64,000 nt of DNA from Pseudomonas fluorescens (GCF_001623525.1 NZ_CP015225.1:2852001-2916000), one strand, 5' to 3'; positions 8,579 to 17,438 are shown, counted from the stretch's first letter. Translations and numbers: made by a program. The notes: a model not told the origin generated them from the sequence alone.

Positions 8579-10195
8579 ATGCCAGTCATCGAATCGCACC
8601 TTGACCCGCACTGCGCTGACTTCACGCGCAACCACGCGGCGATGCTGGCCGGTGTCGAACAGCTGCGCCAGCTCGAACAGGCCGTGCTGGAGAAAGCCGC
8701 CCAGGCCCAGGGCAAGTTCGACCAGCGCGGCCAACTGATGCCGCGCCAGCGCCTGAACCTGCTGCTGGACCCTGGCGCGCCGTTCCTCGAACTGGCGAGC
8801 CTGGCCGGCTACAAACTCCATGACGACAAGGACGGTAGCCAGGCCGGCGGCGGCCTGATCGCCGGGATCGGCTACGTGTCCGGGGTGCGGGTGCTGGTGG
8901 TGGCCAACAACAGCGCAATCAAGGGCGGCACGATTTCCCCCAGCGGCTTGTACAAGACCCTGCGCCTGCAACAGATCGCCATGGAAAACAAACTGCCGGT
9001 CATCACCCTCGCCGAAAGTGGCGGTGCCAATCTCAATTACGCCGCGCAGATATTCGTCGAAGGCGCACGCTGCTTCGCCAACCAGGCACGCATGTCGGCC
9101 ATGGGCCTGCCACAGATCACCGTGGTGCATGGCTCGGCCACCGCAGGCGGGGCTTATCAGCCAGGGTTGTCGGATTACGTGGTGGTGGTGCGCGACAAGG
9201 CCCGCTTGTTCCTGGCCGGGCCGCCGTTACTCAAGGCCGCGACCGGCGAAGTGGCCAGCGAGGAGGAATTGGGCGGTGCACAGATGCATGCGCAGGTGGC
9301 GGGCACCGCCGAATACCTGGCGGAGAACGACGCCGACGGCGTGCGCCTGGCCCGGGAGATTCTCAGCCTGCTGCCCTGGAATGCACAACTGCCACCGCAG
9401 CCCGAACGAAGCTGGACGGAACCGCTCTACCCTGCCGACGAATTATTGGGACTGGTCCCCGACGACCCGAAGACACCCTATGACGTGCAGGAAATCATCG
9501 CCCGCATCGCCGACGGCTCGAATTTCCTGGCCTTCAAAAGCGAGTTCGATGCCCAGACGATTTGCGGTCACCTGCACATTCGCGGCCATGCCTGCGGCCT
9601 GATCGGCAACAACGGCCCCATCACGCCGCAAGGCGCCAGCAAGGCCGCCCAGTTCATCCAATTGTGCGACCAGAGCCGCACGCCGTTACTGTTTTTGCAC
9701 AACACCACCGGGTTCATGGTCGGCACCGAGTCGGAGCGACAAGGGGTGATCAAGCACGGTGCCAAGATGATCCAGGCCGTGGCCAATGCCCGAGTGCCCA
9801 AGCTGACCGTCGTGGTGGGCGGCTCCTACGGCGCCGGCAATTACGCCATGTGCGGCCGTGGGCTGGACCCACGCTTCATCTTCGCCTGGCCCAACAGCCA
9901 TACGGCGGTGATGGGCGGTGCCCAGGCCGGCAAGGTCCTGCGCATGGTCACCGAGGCCACGCAGATCAAGAACGGCCTGACCCCCGACCCGAAGGTGCTG
10001 GACCTGCTCGAACAAACCACCGCGCAGAAACTCGACAGCCAGTCCACCGCCCTCTACGGCAGCGCCAGCCTGTGGGACGACGGGCTCATCGATCCGCGCG
10101 ACACGCGCACTTTGCTGGGCTACCTGCTGGACATCTGTCACGAGGCTGAGCAGCGGCCACTGCAAGCCAACAGCTTCGGCGTGGCCCGTTTCTGA
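8579..10195 (+). CDS. atuC: Geranyl-CoA carboxylase carboxyltransferase subunit
   Basis: This 538-residue protein is the biotin-dependent carboxyltransferase beta-type subunit that passes CO2 from carboxybiotin to the gamma-methyl of geranyl-CoA. The two crotonase-like halves are visible: KLPVITLAESGGANLNY and HGSATAGGAYQPGLSDY in the first, and FLHNTTGFMVGTESE with VGGSYGAGNYAMCGRGLDP in the second. Length agrees with AtuC. The homologous LiuB acts on methylcrotonyl-CoA; the atuA neighbour favours AtuC. AGAGGA precedes the ATG. Its partner biotin carboxylase subunit is encoded two genes downstream. Confidence 0.9.
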   Translation: MPVIESHLDPHCADFTRNHAAMLAGVEQLRQLEQAVLEKAAQAQGKFDQRGQLMPRQRLNLLLDPGAPFLELASLAGYKLHDDKDGSQAGGGLIAGIGYVSGVRVLVVANNSAIKGGTISPSGLYKTLRLQQIAMENKLPVITLAESGGANLNYAAQIFVEGARCFANQARMSAMGLPQITVVHGSATAGGAYQPGLSDYVVVVRDKARLFLAGPPLLKAATGEVASEEELGGAQMHAQVAGTAEYLAENDADGVRLAREILSLLPWNAQLPPQPERSWTEPLYPADELLGLVPDDPKTPYDVQEIIARIADGSNFLAFKSEFDAQTICGHLHIRGHACGLIGNNGPITPQGASKAAQFIQLCDQSRTPLLFLHNTTGFMVGTESERQGVIKHGAKMIQAVANARVPKLTVVVGGSYGAGNYAMCGRGLDPRFIFAWPNSHTAVMGGAQAGKVLRMVTEATQIKNGLTPDPKVLDLLEQTTAQKLDSQSTALYGSASLWDDGLIDPRDTRTLLGYLLDICHEAEQRPLQANSFGVARF

Positions 10196-10228
10196 GGACG
10201 CTCCACGGCTCACAGGAGAACACTGAAA

Positions 10229-11386
10229 ATGATCTTCACCCCGGAACACGAAGCACTGCGGCGCACCGTTCGCCAGTTTGTCGAGCATGACATCAACCCT
10301 TACGTCGACGAATGGGAGAAAGCCGGGCGTTTTCCCATCCACGAGGTTTTCCGCAAGGCCGGCGAGCTGGGCCTGCTGGGCATTTCCAAACCAGCGGCCT
10401 TCGGCGGCATGGGCCTGGACTACAGCTATTCGATCGTCGCGGCCGAGGAATTCGGCACCATTCATTGCGGCGGCGTGCCCATGTCCATCGGCGTGCAGAC
10501 CGACATGTGCACCCCGGCCCTGGCCCGCTTCGGCTCCGATGAGTTGCGTGAAGCCTTCCTGCGCCCGGCCATCCGCGGCGAACAGGTGGGCTGCATCGGC
10601 GTCTCGGAGGTGGGCGCCGGCTCCGACGTCGCCGGCCTCAAGACCACCGCGCGCAAGGACGGCGACGACTACGTCATCAGTGGCAGCAAGATGTGGATCA
10701 CCAATGCGCCAAGCGCTGACTTCATCTGCCTGTTGGCGAATACCTCGGACGACAAGCCCCACGTCAACAAATCGCTGATCATGGTGCCGATGCACAGCCC
10801 CGGCATCAGCCTTGGCCAGCACCTGGACAAACTCGGCATGCGCAGCTCGGAAACCGCCCAGGTGTTTTTCGACGACGTGCGGGTGCCACAACGCAATCGC
10901 ATCGGCCAGGAGGGCGCCGGGTTCATGATGCAGATGCTGCAATTCCAGGAAGAACGCCTGTTCGGCGCGGCCAACATGCTCAAGGGCCTGGAGCATTGCA
11001 TCGACAGCACCATCGAGTACTGCAAGGAACGCAAGACCTTCGGCGCGCCCCTGATCGACAACCAGGTGATCCACTTTCGCCTGGCGGAACTGGCCAGCGA
11101 GATCGAATGCCTGCGGGCGCTGGTCTACCAGGCCACCGAGCAGTACATCAACGGCCAGGACGTCACGCGACTGGCGTCGATGGCCAAGCTCAAGGCCGGA
11201 CGCCTGGCCCGGGAAACCACCGACAGTTGCCTGCAATACTGGGGCGGCATGGGCTTCATGTGGGACAACCCGGTCGCCCGGGCCTATCGCGACGTGCGGC
11301 TGGTGTCCATCGGTGCCGGTGCGGACGAGATCATGCTGGGCATCATCTGCAAACTCATGGGGATTTTGCCGGGAAAGAAAAACTGA
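10229..11386 (+). CDS. atuD: Acyl-CoA dehydrogenase, citronellyl-CoA dehydrogenase type
   Basis: The 385-residue flavoprotein has the acyl-CoA dehydrogenase domains in order: helical N-terminal, central beta domain with GCIGVSEVGAGSDVAGLKTTA and MWITNAPSADFI, and the C-terminal helical domain with ERKTFGAPL and YRDVRLVSIGAGADEIML. AtuD-type enzymes make the cis-geranyl-CoA that the carboxylase uses. Fatty-acid or isovaleryl-CoA dehydrogenases share the fold, so specificity rests on context. A GGAG-type site (CAGGAGAACACTGAAA) precedes the ATG. It follows atuC by 33 bases. Confidence 0.86.
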   Translation: MIFTPEHEALRRTVRQFVEHDINPYVDEWEKAGRFPIHEVFRKAGELGLLGISKPAAFGGMGLDYSYSIVAAEEFGTIHCGGVPMSIGVQTDMCTPALARFGSDELREAFLRPAIRGEQVGCIGVSEVGAGSDVAGLKTTARKDGDDYVISGSKMWITNAPSADFICLLANTSDDKPHVNKSLIMVPMHSPGISLGQHLDKLGMRSSETAQVFFDDVRVPQRNRIGQEGAGFMMQMLQFQEERLFGAANMLKGLEHCIDSTIEYCKERKTFGAPLIDNQVIHFRLAELASEIECLRALVYQATEQYINGQDVTRLASMAKLKAGRLARETTDSCLQYWGGMGFMWDNPVARAYRDVRLVSIGAGADEIMLGIICKLMGILPGKKN

Positions 11387-11404
11387 GTGCATCACCTGCC
11401 AGAG

Positions 11405-11483
11405 CGCCATCGCGAGCACGCTTTGCTCCCACAATGCCCAGTGAGTGCATTCGCCTGTGGGAGCAGAGCTTGCTCGCGATGAG
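11405..11483. repeat. REP pair (GTGGGAGC type) inside atu cluster
   Basis: GCCATCGCGAGCACGCTTTGCTCCCACA is mirrored by TGTGGGAGCAGAGCTTGCTCGCGATG in outline. It lies in the 134-base gap between atuD and atuF. The reading frame of atuF is open through it by chance. Confidence 0.85.
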
Positions 11484-11520
11484 GCCCATACAGACACCGC
11501 AAGACGCCAGGAATGAACCC

Positions 11521-13491
11521 ATGCCCGCCTTCAGCAAAATCCTCATCGCCAACCGCGGCGAAATCGCCTGTCGCATCCAGCGCACCGCCCAAGCCCTGGG
11601 TTATCGCACGGTAGCGGTGTTCAGCGAGGCTGACGCCGACGCGCTGCATGTGCGCATGGCCGATGAAGCGGTGTTGATCGGCCCAGCCGCGGCGCAGCAG
11701 TCCTACCTCAACCCCTCGGCCATTCTCGATGCAGCCCGGCGCTGCGGAGCCGATGCGATCCATCCCGGCTACGGCTTCCTTTCGGAAAATGCCGGGTTCG
11801 CCAAGGCCTGCGAAGCGGCCGACATCGTGTTCATCGGCCCCAGCCCCGAGGCCATCGACCTGATGGGCAGCAAGCGCCGGGCAAAAATCGCCATGATTGA
11901 AGCCGGCGTTCCCTGCATCGCCGGTTACCAGGGCGCCGCCCAGGACGACGACACGCTGCAGCGCGAAGCCGGGCGTATCGGCTACCCGTTGATGATCAAG
12001 GCCAGCGCCGGCGGCGGAGGTCGAGGCATGCGCCTGGTCCAGCGGGCCGAGGACCTGCTGGAGCAGTTGCGCGGCGCGCGCTCGGAGGCCCTGCACGGTT
12101 TTGGCAGCGACGAGTTGATCCTCGAACAGGCGTTGATCGATCCGCGGCATGTGGAAGTGCAGATCTTCGGCGACCATCACGGTCAGCTGATCCACCTGGG
12201 CGAACGGGACTGCTCGATCCAGCGGCGCCACCAGAAAGTCATCGAGGAAGCGCCCTGCCCGGTCATGACCACCGACCTGCGCCGGGCCATGGGTGACGCG
12301 GCACTCAAGGCCGCACGCGCAGTGAATTATGTCGGGGCCGGGACCGTGGAGTTCCTGCTCGCTGCGGACGGTCGGTTTTACTTCCTGGAGATGAACACGC
12401 GCCTGCAGGTCGAACACCCAGTCACCGAGTTGATCACCGGCCTGGATCTGGTGGCCTGGCAATTGGACGTCGCCGCCGGCAGGTCGCTGCCCCTGCGCCA
12501 GGAGCAGGTGACGCTAAGCGGCCATGCCATGCAGGTGCGGCTGTACGCCGAGGACCCGGCGGCGGATTTTCTGCCCCAGACCGGGCGGCTGATCGGTTGG
12601 GAGCCGCCCTCGCAGGACGGCGTGCGAATCGACCATGGCCTGCTGGAGGGCCAAGCCATCACCCCGTTTTACGACTCGATGCTGGGCAAGCTCATCGTCC
12701 ACGGCGCCACTCGCGAGGAGGCCCGACGCAAATTGTTGCGAGCGGTGGAAGATTGCGTCCTGCTTGGCGTCCAGAGCAACCAGCGGCTGCTCACCGGGTT
12801 GCTGGCACATCCGCGGTTCATCGACGGTGACTTCGGCAACGGATTCATCGGGCAACACTTTGCCGATCATGCGGCGCTCCGGCCCCTTGAGCCTTCTGCC
12901 GAACAACTCGCCATCGCCACGGCGGCGTTTTATCAGGCTTCGCAGGCGCGACATGCTCAGGGCCTGGGCGGATGGCGCAACAGCATCGGCGTGGTGCTGC
13001 ATTACCGGATCGGTGTCGGGGAGCACGACTGGACGCTGAGCCTGGTGGCCGAAGCCGACGGCACATTCAATATCCGCAGTGCCGGGCGCTTGATCGAACT
13101 GAGGTTGCTCGACGCTGCCCCCCATGGCGCAACGCTGGTGATCGATGGGATTCGCCGGCGGCATGCGTGGCGCCTCGATGGCAACGATCTCTGGCTGTTC
13201 ACCTGCCCTGGCGGCCTGCACCTGCAAGATCGGACCCTGGCCCCCATCGCCGCCAAGACCAGCGCCAGCGACGGCACGCTCAAGGCGCCAATGGACGGCG
13301 CCATTGTCGAGCTGCGGGTCCGCGAAGGCAGCACCGTGCACCAAGGCCAGTTGCTCATGGTGCTTGAGGCCATGAAAATGGAGCACCCACTCAAGGCCGG
13401 CGTCGACGGCGTGGTCACGCATTTGCAGGTCGCGCGGGGTGACCAGGTGAAAAAACGCCAGGTTTTGTTGCGCGTTGAAACGGCCCACTAG
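11521..13491 (+). CDS. atuF: Geranyl-CoA carboxylase biotin subunit
   Basis: The 656-residue alpha subunit combines biotin carboxylase and biotin carrier functions. Residues 1-450 are the carboxylase: KILIANRGEIACRIQRTAQ, HPGYGFLSENAGF, ASAGGGGRGMRLV, ERDCSIQRRHQKVIEEAP and EMNTRLQVEHPVTE. A less conserved middle region precedes the biotinyl domain, where MVLEAMKMEHPLKAG carries the biotin-attachment lysine. The start ATG follows AGGAATGAACCC; the frame is open upstream through the REP but that is not coding. It closes the atu cluster. The related LiuD is an alternative name if the substrate is methylcrotonyl-CoA. Confidence 0.9.
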   Translation: MPAFSKILIANRGEIACRIQRTAQALGYRTVAVFSEADADALHVRMADEAVLIGPAAAQQSYLNPSAILDAARRCGADAIHPGYGFLSENAGFAKACEAADIVFIGPSPEAIDLMGSKRRAKIAMIEAGVPCIAGYQGAAQDDDTLQREAGRIGYPLMIKASAGGGGRGMRLVQRAEDLLEQLRGARSEALHGFGSDELILEQALIDPRHVEVQIFGDHHGQLIHLGERDCSIQRRHQKVIEEAPCPVMTTDLRRAMGDAALKAARAVNYVGAGTVEFLLAADGRFYFLEMNTRLQVEHPVTELITGLDLVAWQLDVAAGRSLPLRQEQVTLSGHAMQVRLYAEDPAADFLPQTGRLIGWEPPSQDGVRIDHGLLEGQAITPFYDSMLGKLIVHGATREEARRKLLRAVEDCVLLGVQSNQRLLTGLLAHPRFIDGDFGNGFIGQHFADHAALRPLEPSAEQLAIATAAFYQASQARHAQGLGGWRNSIGVVLHYRIGVGEHDWTLSLVAEADGTFNIRSAGRLIELRLLDAAPHGATLVIDGIRRRHAWRLDGNDLWLFTCPGGLHLQDRTLAPIAAKTSASDGTLKAPMDGAIVELRVREGSTVHQGQLLMVLEAMKMEHPLKAGVDGVVTHLQVARGDQVKKRQVLLRVETAH

Positions 13492-13553
13492 TCGGATGCC
13501 GAGGGTTTGACTACGCTCAAACCCATCAGCACGCCGATACCGGGAACCCTGCA

Positions 13554-14096
13554 ATGCCTCACTGGCTGGTGATTGATCTGGAGGCCACCACCGATGAAGG
13601 TGGCTGGCCGGTAACCGAAATGGAAATTATCGAAATCGGCGCCACGCTGGTGAATCGTGACGGCCGCGAAGTGGATCATTTCCAGCGCTTCGTGCGGCCC
13701 CTGAGGCGACCGCTGCTGACGCCCTTCTGTCGCGAACTGACCCACATCACCCAGGCCAATATCGACAGTGCCGCACCCTTGACCGAGGTCTGGCCGGTGT
13801 TCGAGCGCTGGCTGGCGCCGTATCAGTCGAAGCTGGAAAGCTGGGTCAGTTGGGGCGATTACGACCGCAAGCAACTGCTTCAGGAATGGCAGCACCAGCA
13901 ATTGCACAGTGTCCTCGGCCAGGTGCCGCACATGAACCTCAAGCAACGCTTCGCCAAGGCCCGTCGACTGGAGCGACCGCTGGGGCTCAATGGCGCGCTG
14001 CAACTGGCGGGCCTGCAATTCTGCGGTCAACAGCACCGAGCGCTGGAAGATGCCCGCAACACCGCGCGGTTGTTGCCGCTGGTGCTTCCGGGTTGA
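13554..14096 (+). CDS. 3'-5' exonuclease, DEDDh family
   Basis: This 180-residue protein is a single RNase T/ERI-1-like exonuclease domain. The Exo I motif VIDLEATTDEGG gives the DxE pair, EIIEIGATLVNRDG follows, an Exo II-like aspartate lies in SWGDYDRKQL, and HRALEDARNTARLL supplies the Exo III His and Asp. All four acidic positions are therefore present. It probably trims RNA or single-stranded DNA; the physiological substrate is unknown. It starts 62 bases after atuF but is not functionally linked to it. Confidence 0.85.
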   Translation: MPHWLVIDLEATTDEGGWPVTEMEIIEIGATLVNRDGREVDHFQRFVRPLRRPLLTPFCRELTHITQANIDSAAPLTEVWPVFERWLAPYQSKLESWVSWGDYDRKQLLQEWQHQQLHSVLGQVPHMNLKQRFAKARRLERPLGLNGALQLAGLQFCGQQHRALEDARNTARLLPLVLPG

Positions 14097-14189
14097 GCGG
14101 CAGCCACCTCCCAGCGCGGCAGATGACGAATGTTGCGGCCTTGTGCATACTGGCCGGCCTTTTTCAGCCCCTTTTTCGAGGAATCGCCC

Positions 14190-14474
14190 ATGTTTAAAGT
14201 CAACGAGTACTTCGACGGCACCGTCAAGTCGATCGCTTTTGGCACTGCCGAAGGCCCTGCGACCATCGGCGTCATGGCACCGGGCGAATATGAGTTCGGC
14301 ACGGCCCAACGGGAAATCATGCACGTGGTCTCCGGCGCCCTGACCGTGAAGCTGCCTGACAGCACCGACTGGGAAACCTTCGCGGCCGGCAGCCAGTTCA
14401 ATGTTCCGGCCAACAGCAAATTCCAGCTCAAAGTGGCCGTCGACACCGCTTACCTGTGTGAATACCGCGGCTGA
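14190..14474 (+). CDS. ppnP: Pyrimidine/purine nucleoside phosphorylase PpnP
   Basis: The 94-residue cupin protein matches the PpnP/YaiE family (DUF1255), which cleaves nucleosides with phosphate to a base and ribose-1-phosphate. Seen are [31 protein letters not shown] and [19 protein letters not shown], the full small barrel. The ATG at 14190 follows GAGGAATCGCCC; an upstream in-frame extension lacks a ribosome site. A REP pair lies downstream. Confidence 0.9.
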   Translation: MFKVNEYFDGTVKSIAFGTAEGPATIGVMAPGEYEFGTAQREIMHVVSGALTVKLPDSTDWETFAAGSQFNVPANSKFQLKVAVDTAYLCEYRG

Positions 14475-14510
14475 TTCGGCGCAATACAAAGCGGGGAGCA
14501 CAGTTACCCC

Positions 14511-14603
14511 TGTGGCGAGGGAGCTTGCTCCCGCTGGGCGTGAAGCAGCTCCTCTTGGCCGGGGACGCTAGCGCGTCCAGCGGGAGCAAGCTCCCTCGCC
14601 ACA
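14511..14603. repeat. REP pair (GTGGCGAGGGAGC type)
   Basis: Two inverted copies, TGTGGCGAGGGAGCTTGCTC and its complement, with GGACGCTAGCGCGTCC forming an inner hairpin. It is between convergent ppnP and the MOSC gene. Confidence 0.9.
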
Positions 14604-14630
14604 AAAGCTAGAAAAACTGTTGCCTGATAA

Positions 14631-14670
14631 ACAAAAATGCCCGTGTCCAATGACACGGGCATTTTTGTTT
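14631..14670. terminator. Bidirectional intrinsic terminator
   Basis: AAAAATGCCCGTGTC and GACACGGGCATTTTT pair across a short loop with A-runs and T-runs on both sides. It can end the ppnP transcript and the MOSC gene transcript. Confidence 0.9.
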
Positions 14671-14680
14671 ACGGATCCTT

Positions 14681-15490
14681 TTATTCGAGCACTTCAACCG
14701 GCATGCCAACTTCAAGCCGACCGTTGCTGTCGTTGACCAGATTCTGACCGAACATCGCACCGTCCGGTGTCGAACGGTACTGCTGCAACGTGGCAAAGGG
14801 TTCGCGATTCGGATCGCGTTCGCCGGTTTGCGGATCGACCGTGGTCATGATGCAACGTGAGCATGGCTTGACCAGCCGGAACTCAACCTCGCCGATACGA
14901 ATGCGCTTCCAGCCGTCCTCGGCAAACGCCTCGCTGCCCTCGACCACCAGGTTGGGGCGAAAGCGCAACATTTCCAGCGAACGACCGACCCGACTCGACA
15001 GATCCTGCAAGGACGCCTGGCCAATCAGCAGCAGGGGAAAACCATCGGCGAAGGCAACCTTATCGTCATCCTTGCCATAACCGGCGGCGGTGGTACGCGC
15101 CAGATCCACCGGCACATGCACCAGGCGGGTAGGATTGCCGATGAATTCGCTGACCCAGGCCGCGGCCTCGTCACCGGCATCCGGCACACGCAAGGTGTCA
15201 CGCCAGATAATCACCCCGCGCCGCTGTTCCTCCACCACTGGCGGCAGCGGCACGTCGATGGCGCCATGGCCCGGCGCGCTGAGCGTCAGGCCGCCCGATT
15301 CGTTCCACAAGGCTGAGAGCTGGCTCATCTTCGCCACGGCTCGCTGGGTCAGGAAACGCCCCGTGCCCTCATCCACCAGCATCCAGCGCCGGTCACCGTC
15401 CAGCCCGAGCTTGTCCAGGCCGATCCCTTGCAAGGGCTCGCCCTTGCCGGACTTCAACGGATACCGAAACAGCGCGCTCAGCCGCAACAT
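14681..15490 (-). CDS. MOSC-domain protein, YcbX-like
   Basis: The 269-residue protein has an N-terminal beta-barrel (LFRYPLKSGKGEPLQGIGLDKLGLDGDRRWMLVD in outline) and a C-terminal MOSC domain with RFRPNLVVEG and KPCSRCIMTTVDP. The cysteine in KPCSRC matches the molybdenum-ligating residue of YcbX and mARC-type enzymes that reduce N-hydroxylated compounds. No ferredoxin domain is fused, unlike E. coli YcbX, so the electron donor is unknown. ATG at 15490 follows AGGGAAG. Confidence 0.85.
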   Translation of the reverse strand: MLRLSALFRYPLKSGKGEPLQGIGLDKLGLDGDRRWMLVDEGTGRFLTQRAVAKMSQLSALWNESGGLTLSAPGHGAIDVPLPPVVEEQRRGVIIWRDTLRVPDAGDEAAAWVSEFIGNPTRLVHVPVDLARTTAAGYGKDDDKVAFADGFPLLLIGQASLQDLSSRVGRSLEMLRFRPNLVVEGSEAFAEDGWKRIRIGEVEFRLVKPCSRCIMTTVDPQTGERDPNREPFATLQQYRSTPDGAMFGQNLVNDSNGRLEVGMPVEVLE

Positions 15491-15561
15491 GGTCAACTTC
15501 CCTGGTGGCGAAAAAATGCCACCTTATACGAGCCGGCCATTGAAGCAAACCACCATCGGTT

Positions 15562-16485
15562 TCAGTCGAGCATCAGCCGCTGGCGCACTACATCGACCAG
15601 CTTGTCCGGCTGGAATTTGGAGAGGAAGTTGTCGCAACCGACCTTCTTGACCATCGAATCGTTGAAGCTGCCGGACAGCGAGGTGTGCAGTACGACATAG
15701 AGCCCACGCAAGCGAGGGTCGTTGCGGATTTCGGTGGTCAGCCGGTAGCCGTCCATTTCGGGCATTTCCGCGTCAGTGAAGATCATCAGCAATTTATCGG
15801 TCATCACCTCGCCGGTATCGGCCCAAGCCTTGAGCATGTTCAGGGCTTTGAGGCCGTCGCTGGCGATGTGCATTTTCACGCCCAGTTGCCCCAGGGTATC
15901 GCGCAGTTGCGAGAGCGCGACGTTGGAGTCGTCCACCAGCAACACTTCGCGACCACGGGCGCGCTCCAGCACCGGATCTTCGAGCTTGTCCCGGGAGACC
16001 TTGGCGTTGTACGGCACGATTTCGGCCAGGACTTTTTCCACGTCGATGATTTCCACCAACTGATCGTCCACCTTGCTGATGGCCGTCAGGTAGTGCTCAC
16101 GGCCAGCGCTGGTCGGCGGTGGCAGGATGGCTTCCCAGTTCATGTTGACGATGCGGTCGACGCCGCCCACCAGGAATGCCTGAACCGAGCGGTTGTATTC
16201 AGTCACGATAATGGTGCTGTTGGGGCCCGGCACCAAAGGACGCATGCCAATGGCCTGGGACAGGTCGATCACCGGCAACGTCTGGCCGCGCAGATTGACC
16301 ACGCCGCACACGAACGCGTGACGCTGCGGCATCAGGGTCAGCTTCGGCAACTGCAGCACTTCCTGGACCTTGAACACGTTAATGGCGAACAACTGTCGAC
16401 CCGCCAAGCGAAACATGAGAATTTCCAGGCGATTCTCACCCACCAGTTGGGTTCGTTGATCTACTGTGTCGAGAATGCCGGCCAT
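15562..16485 (-). CDS. cheV: Chemotaxis coupling protein CheV
   Basis: The 307-residue protein fuses a CheW-like domain (about 20-165, with LMFRLAGRQLFAINVFKVQEVL and CGVVNLRGQTLPVIDLSQA) to a response-regulator receiver (about 180-305, with VLLVDDSN, FTDAEMPEMDGY and HTSLSG). The phospho-acceptor aspartate is in TDAEMP. CheV couples chemoreceptors to CheA in an adjustable way. The ATG at 16485 follows CAGGAGTC; an upstream TTG extension is unsupported. No other che genes adjoin it except an HPt-like gene across the divergent intergenic region. Confidence 0.94.
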   Translation of the reverse strand: MAGILDTVDQRTQLVGENRLEILMFRLAGRQLFAINVFKVQEVLQLPKLTLMPQRHAFVCGVVNLRGQTLPVIDLSQAIGMRPLVPGPNSTIIVTEYNRSVQAFLVGGVDRIVNMNWEAILPPPTSAGREHYLTAISKVDDQLVEIIDVEKVLAEIVPYNAKVSRDKLEDPVLERARGREVLLVDDSNVALSQLRDTLGQLGVKMHIASDGLKALNMLKAWADTGEVMTDKLLMIFTDAEMPEMDGYRLTTEIRNDPRLRGLYVVLHTSLSGSFNDSMVKKVGCDNFLSKFQPDKLVDVVRQRLMLD

Positions 16486-16967
16486 TGATGACTCCTGGGC
16501 TTGTTCGGATGAATCCAATGAATGAGATATCGGCTGGACGAACCGAATCTTGACCCCCGGATAAAATACAAGCGCGGGGCATTGATGTCACATTAACATC
16601 ATGCTTTACTGGCTTCATGATTTCATCTGCGATTTTTCCCTGCCACGCGACCCTCGCTTGTGTGCAAAGTTCCCCTGCCTAAGGGATTCCCCTAGGCACA
16701 ATCAGGTCCAACCTGATATTCCCGTTATCCAATAGCCATTAATGTGACGCCATTCTCATTGCTGAACGGAGTCAGGCTTTTGTGCGCGACCACAGGACAT
16801 CGGACCTCCAGTCTTTCGGCCGATCCCACCCGTGCAATTGTTTGCGAATTCACTTTCGCGGATCGGCAGGGGTGTGTCGCCGTGCGTCCGACCGCGGTCG
16901 ACCTTGAGATCCAGCCGTTCGCCATAAGCGGTTTCCTTTCGCCTGACATGATGTTGTGGAGATAAGC
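16486..16967. other. Intergenic region between cheV and HPt-like gene
   Basis: This 482-base divergent region contains no convincing gene. It holds a long palindrome at 16676-16698 and an AT-richer stretch (16550-16620) that probably carries the cheV promoter. Confidence 0.6.
16676..16698. promoter_or_regulatory. 23-bp near-perfect palindrome, probable operator
   Basis: TGCCTAAGGG and CCCCTAGGCA flank ATT; nine of ten arm positions pair. It lies 187 bases from the cheV start and 270 bases from the HPt-like gene. Its symmetry suggests a dimeric regulator. The factor is unknown. Confidence 0.5.
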
Positions 16968-17438
16968 ATGCCGAACGATCGCAGGAACTGGAGTCAGCGT
17001 CTTCCCGAGCTTCTGATCGAAGCCGAGACGCTGCTGGCCAAGTCGGAGGAATGCCTGAGCCATCTGCAATTGATCAACAACGACAAGGATGCCATCGATT
17101 GTATGCTCAGCACCTTGCTGAAACTGTCGAACAAGGCCAATGCCTTGGCGCTGGAAGCCGTTTCGGAGTTTTCACTGCATATCCATGGTTTGCTCAGTCA
17201 CGCGCAAAACCACATGGAGTTGCATGACCAGGCCTTGGACGCCCTGAAGGATTGTTTAACCCTGATGGCCTGGCAATTGGAACTGGTCGATCACACCACC
17301 GGCCAGTTGGGCCTGGACACCAGCGAACAGATCTCGTTGATCGAGGCATTCGCTTTCCAGGTAGGCCAGAGCCCTGGCCAGGCATCGGCAGCGTCACGTC
17401 CGCTGGCCTTGGTACCCTACCCCCAGAAACAAGCCTGA
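16968..17438 (+). CDS. Small helical protein resembling a degenerate HPt domain
   Basis: I do not recognise a named family for this 156-residue protein. It is all-helical with no signal or membrane segment. Residues about 20-75 run like a CheA P1/HPt helix pair (TLLKLSNKANALALEAVSEFSLHIHGLLSHAQ in outline), where HPt proteins have H-x-x-K-G; here the histidine position is a leucine or serine and the lysine is kept. It could be a non-phosphorylatable HPt mimic that binds a receiver, but this is inference. ATG at 16968 follows GGAGATAAGC. The neighbours cheV and a histidine kinase pair fit a signalling role. Confidence 0.6.
   Translation: MPNDRRNWSQRLPELLIEAETLLAKSEECLSHLQLINNDKDAIDCMLSTLLKLSNKANALALEAVSEFSLHIHGLLSHAQNHMELHDQALDALKDCLTLMAWQLELVDHTTGQLGLDTSEQISLIEAFAFQVGQSPGQASAASRPLALVPYPQKQA

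Noticed and set aside
9686..11497. 603-codon open frame on the minus strand across atuC and atuD
   Set aside because: It is antisense to two clear enzyme genes with complete motifs. Its translation is low-complexity and matches no fold I know. Long antisense frames are common in this GC-rich coding bias.
10996..11520. Long N-terminal extension of the atuF frame
   Set aside because: The upstream part overlaps the end of atuD and the REP element. The biotin carboxylase fold starts at the ATG at 11521, which has a ribosome site.
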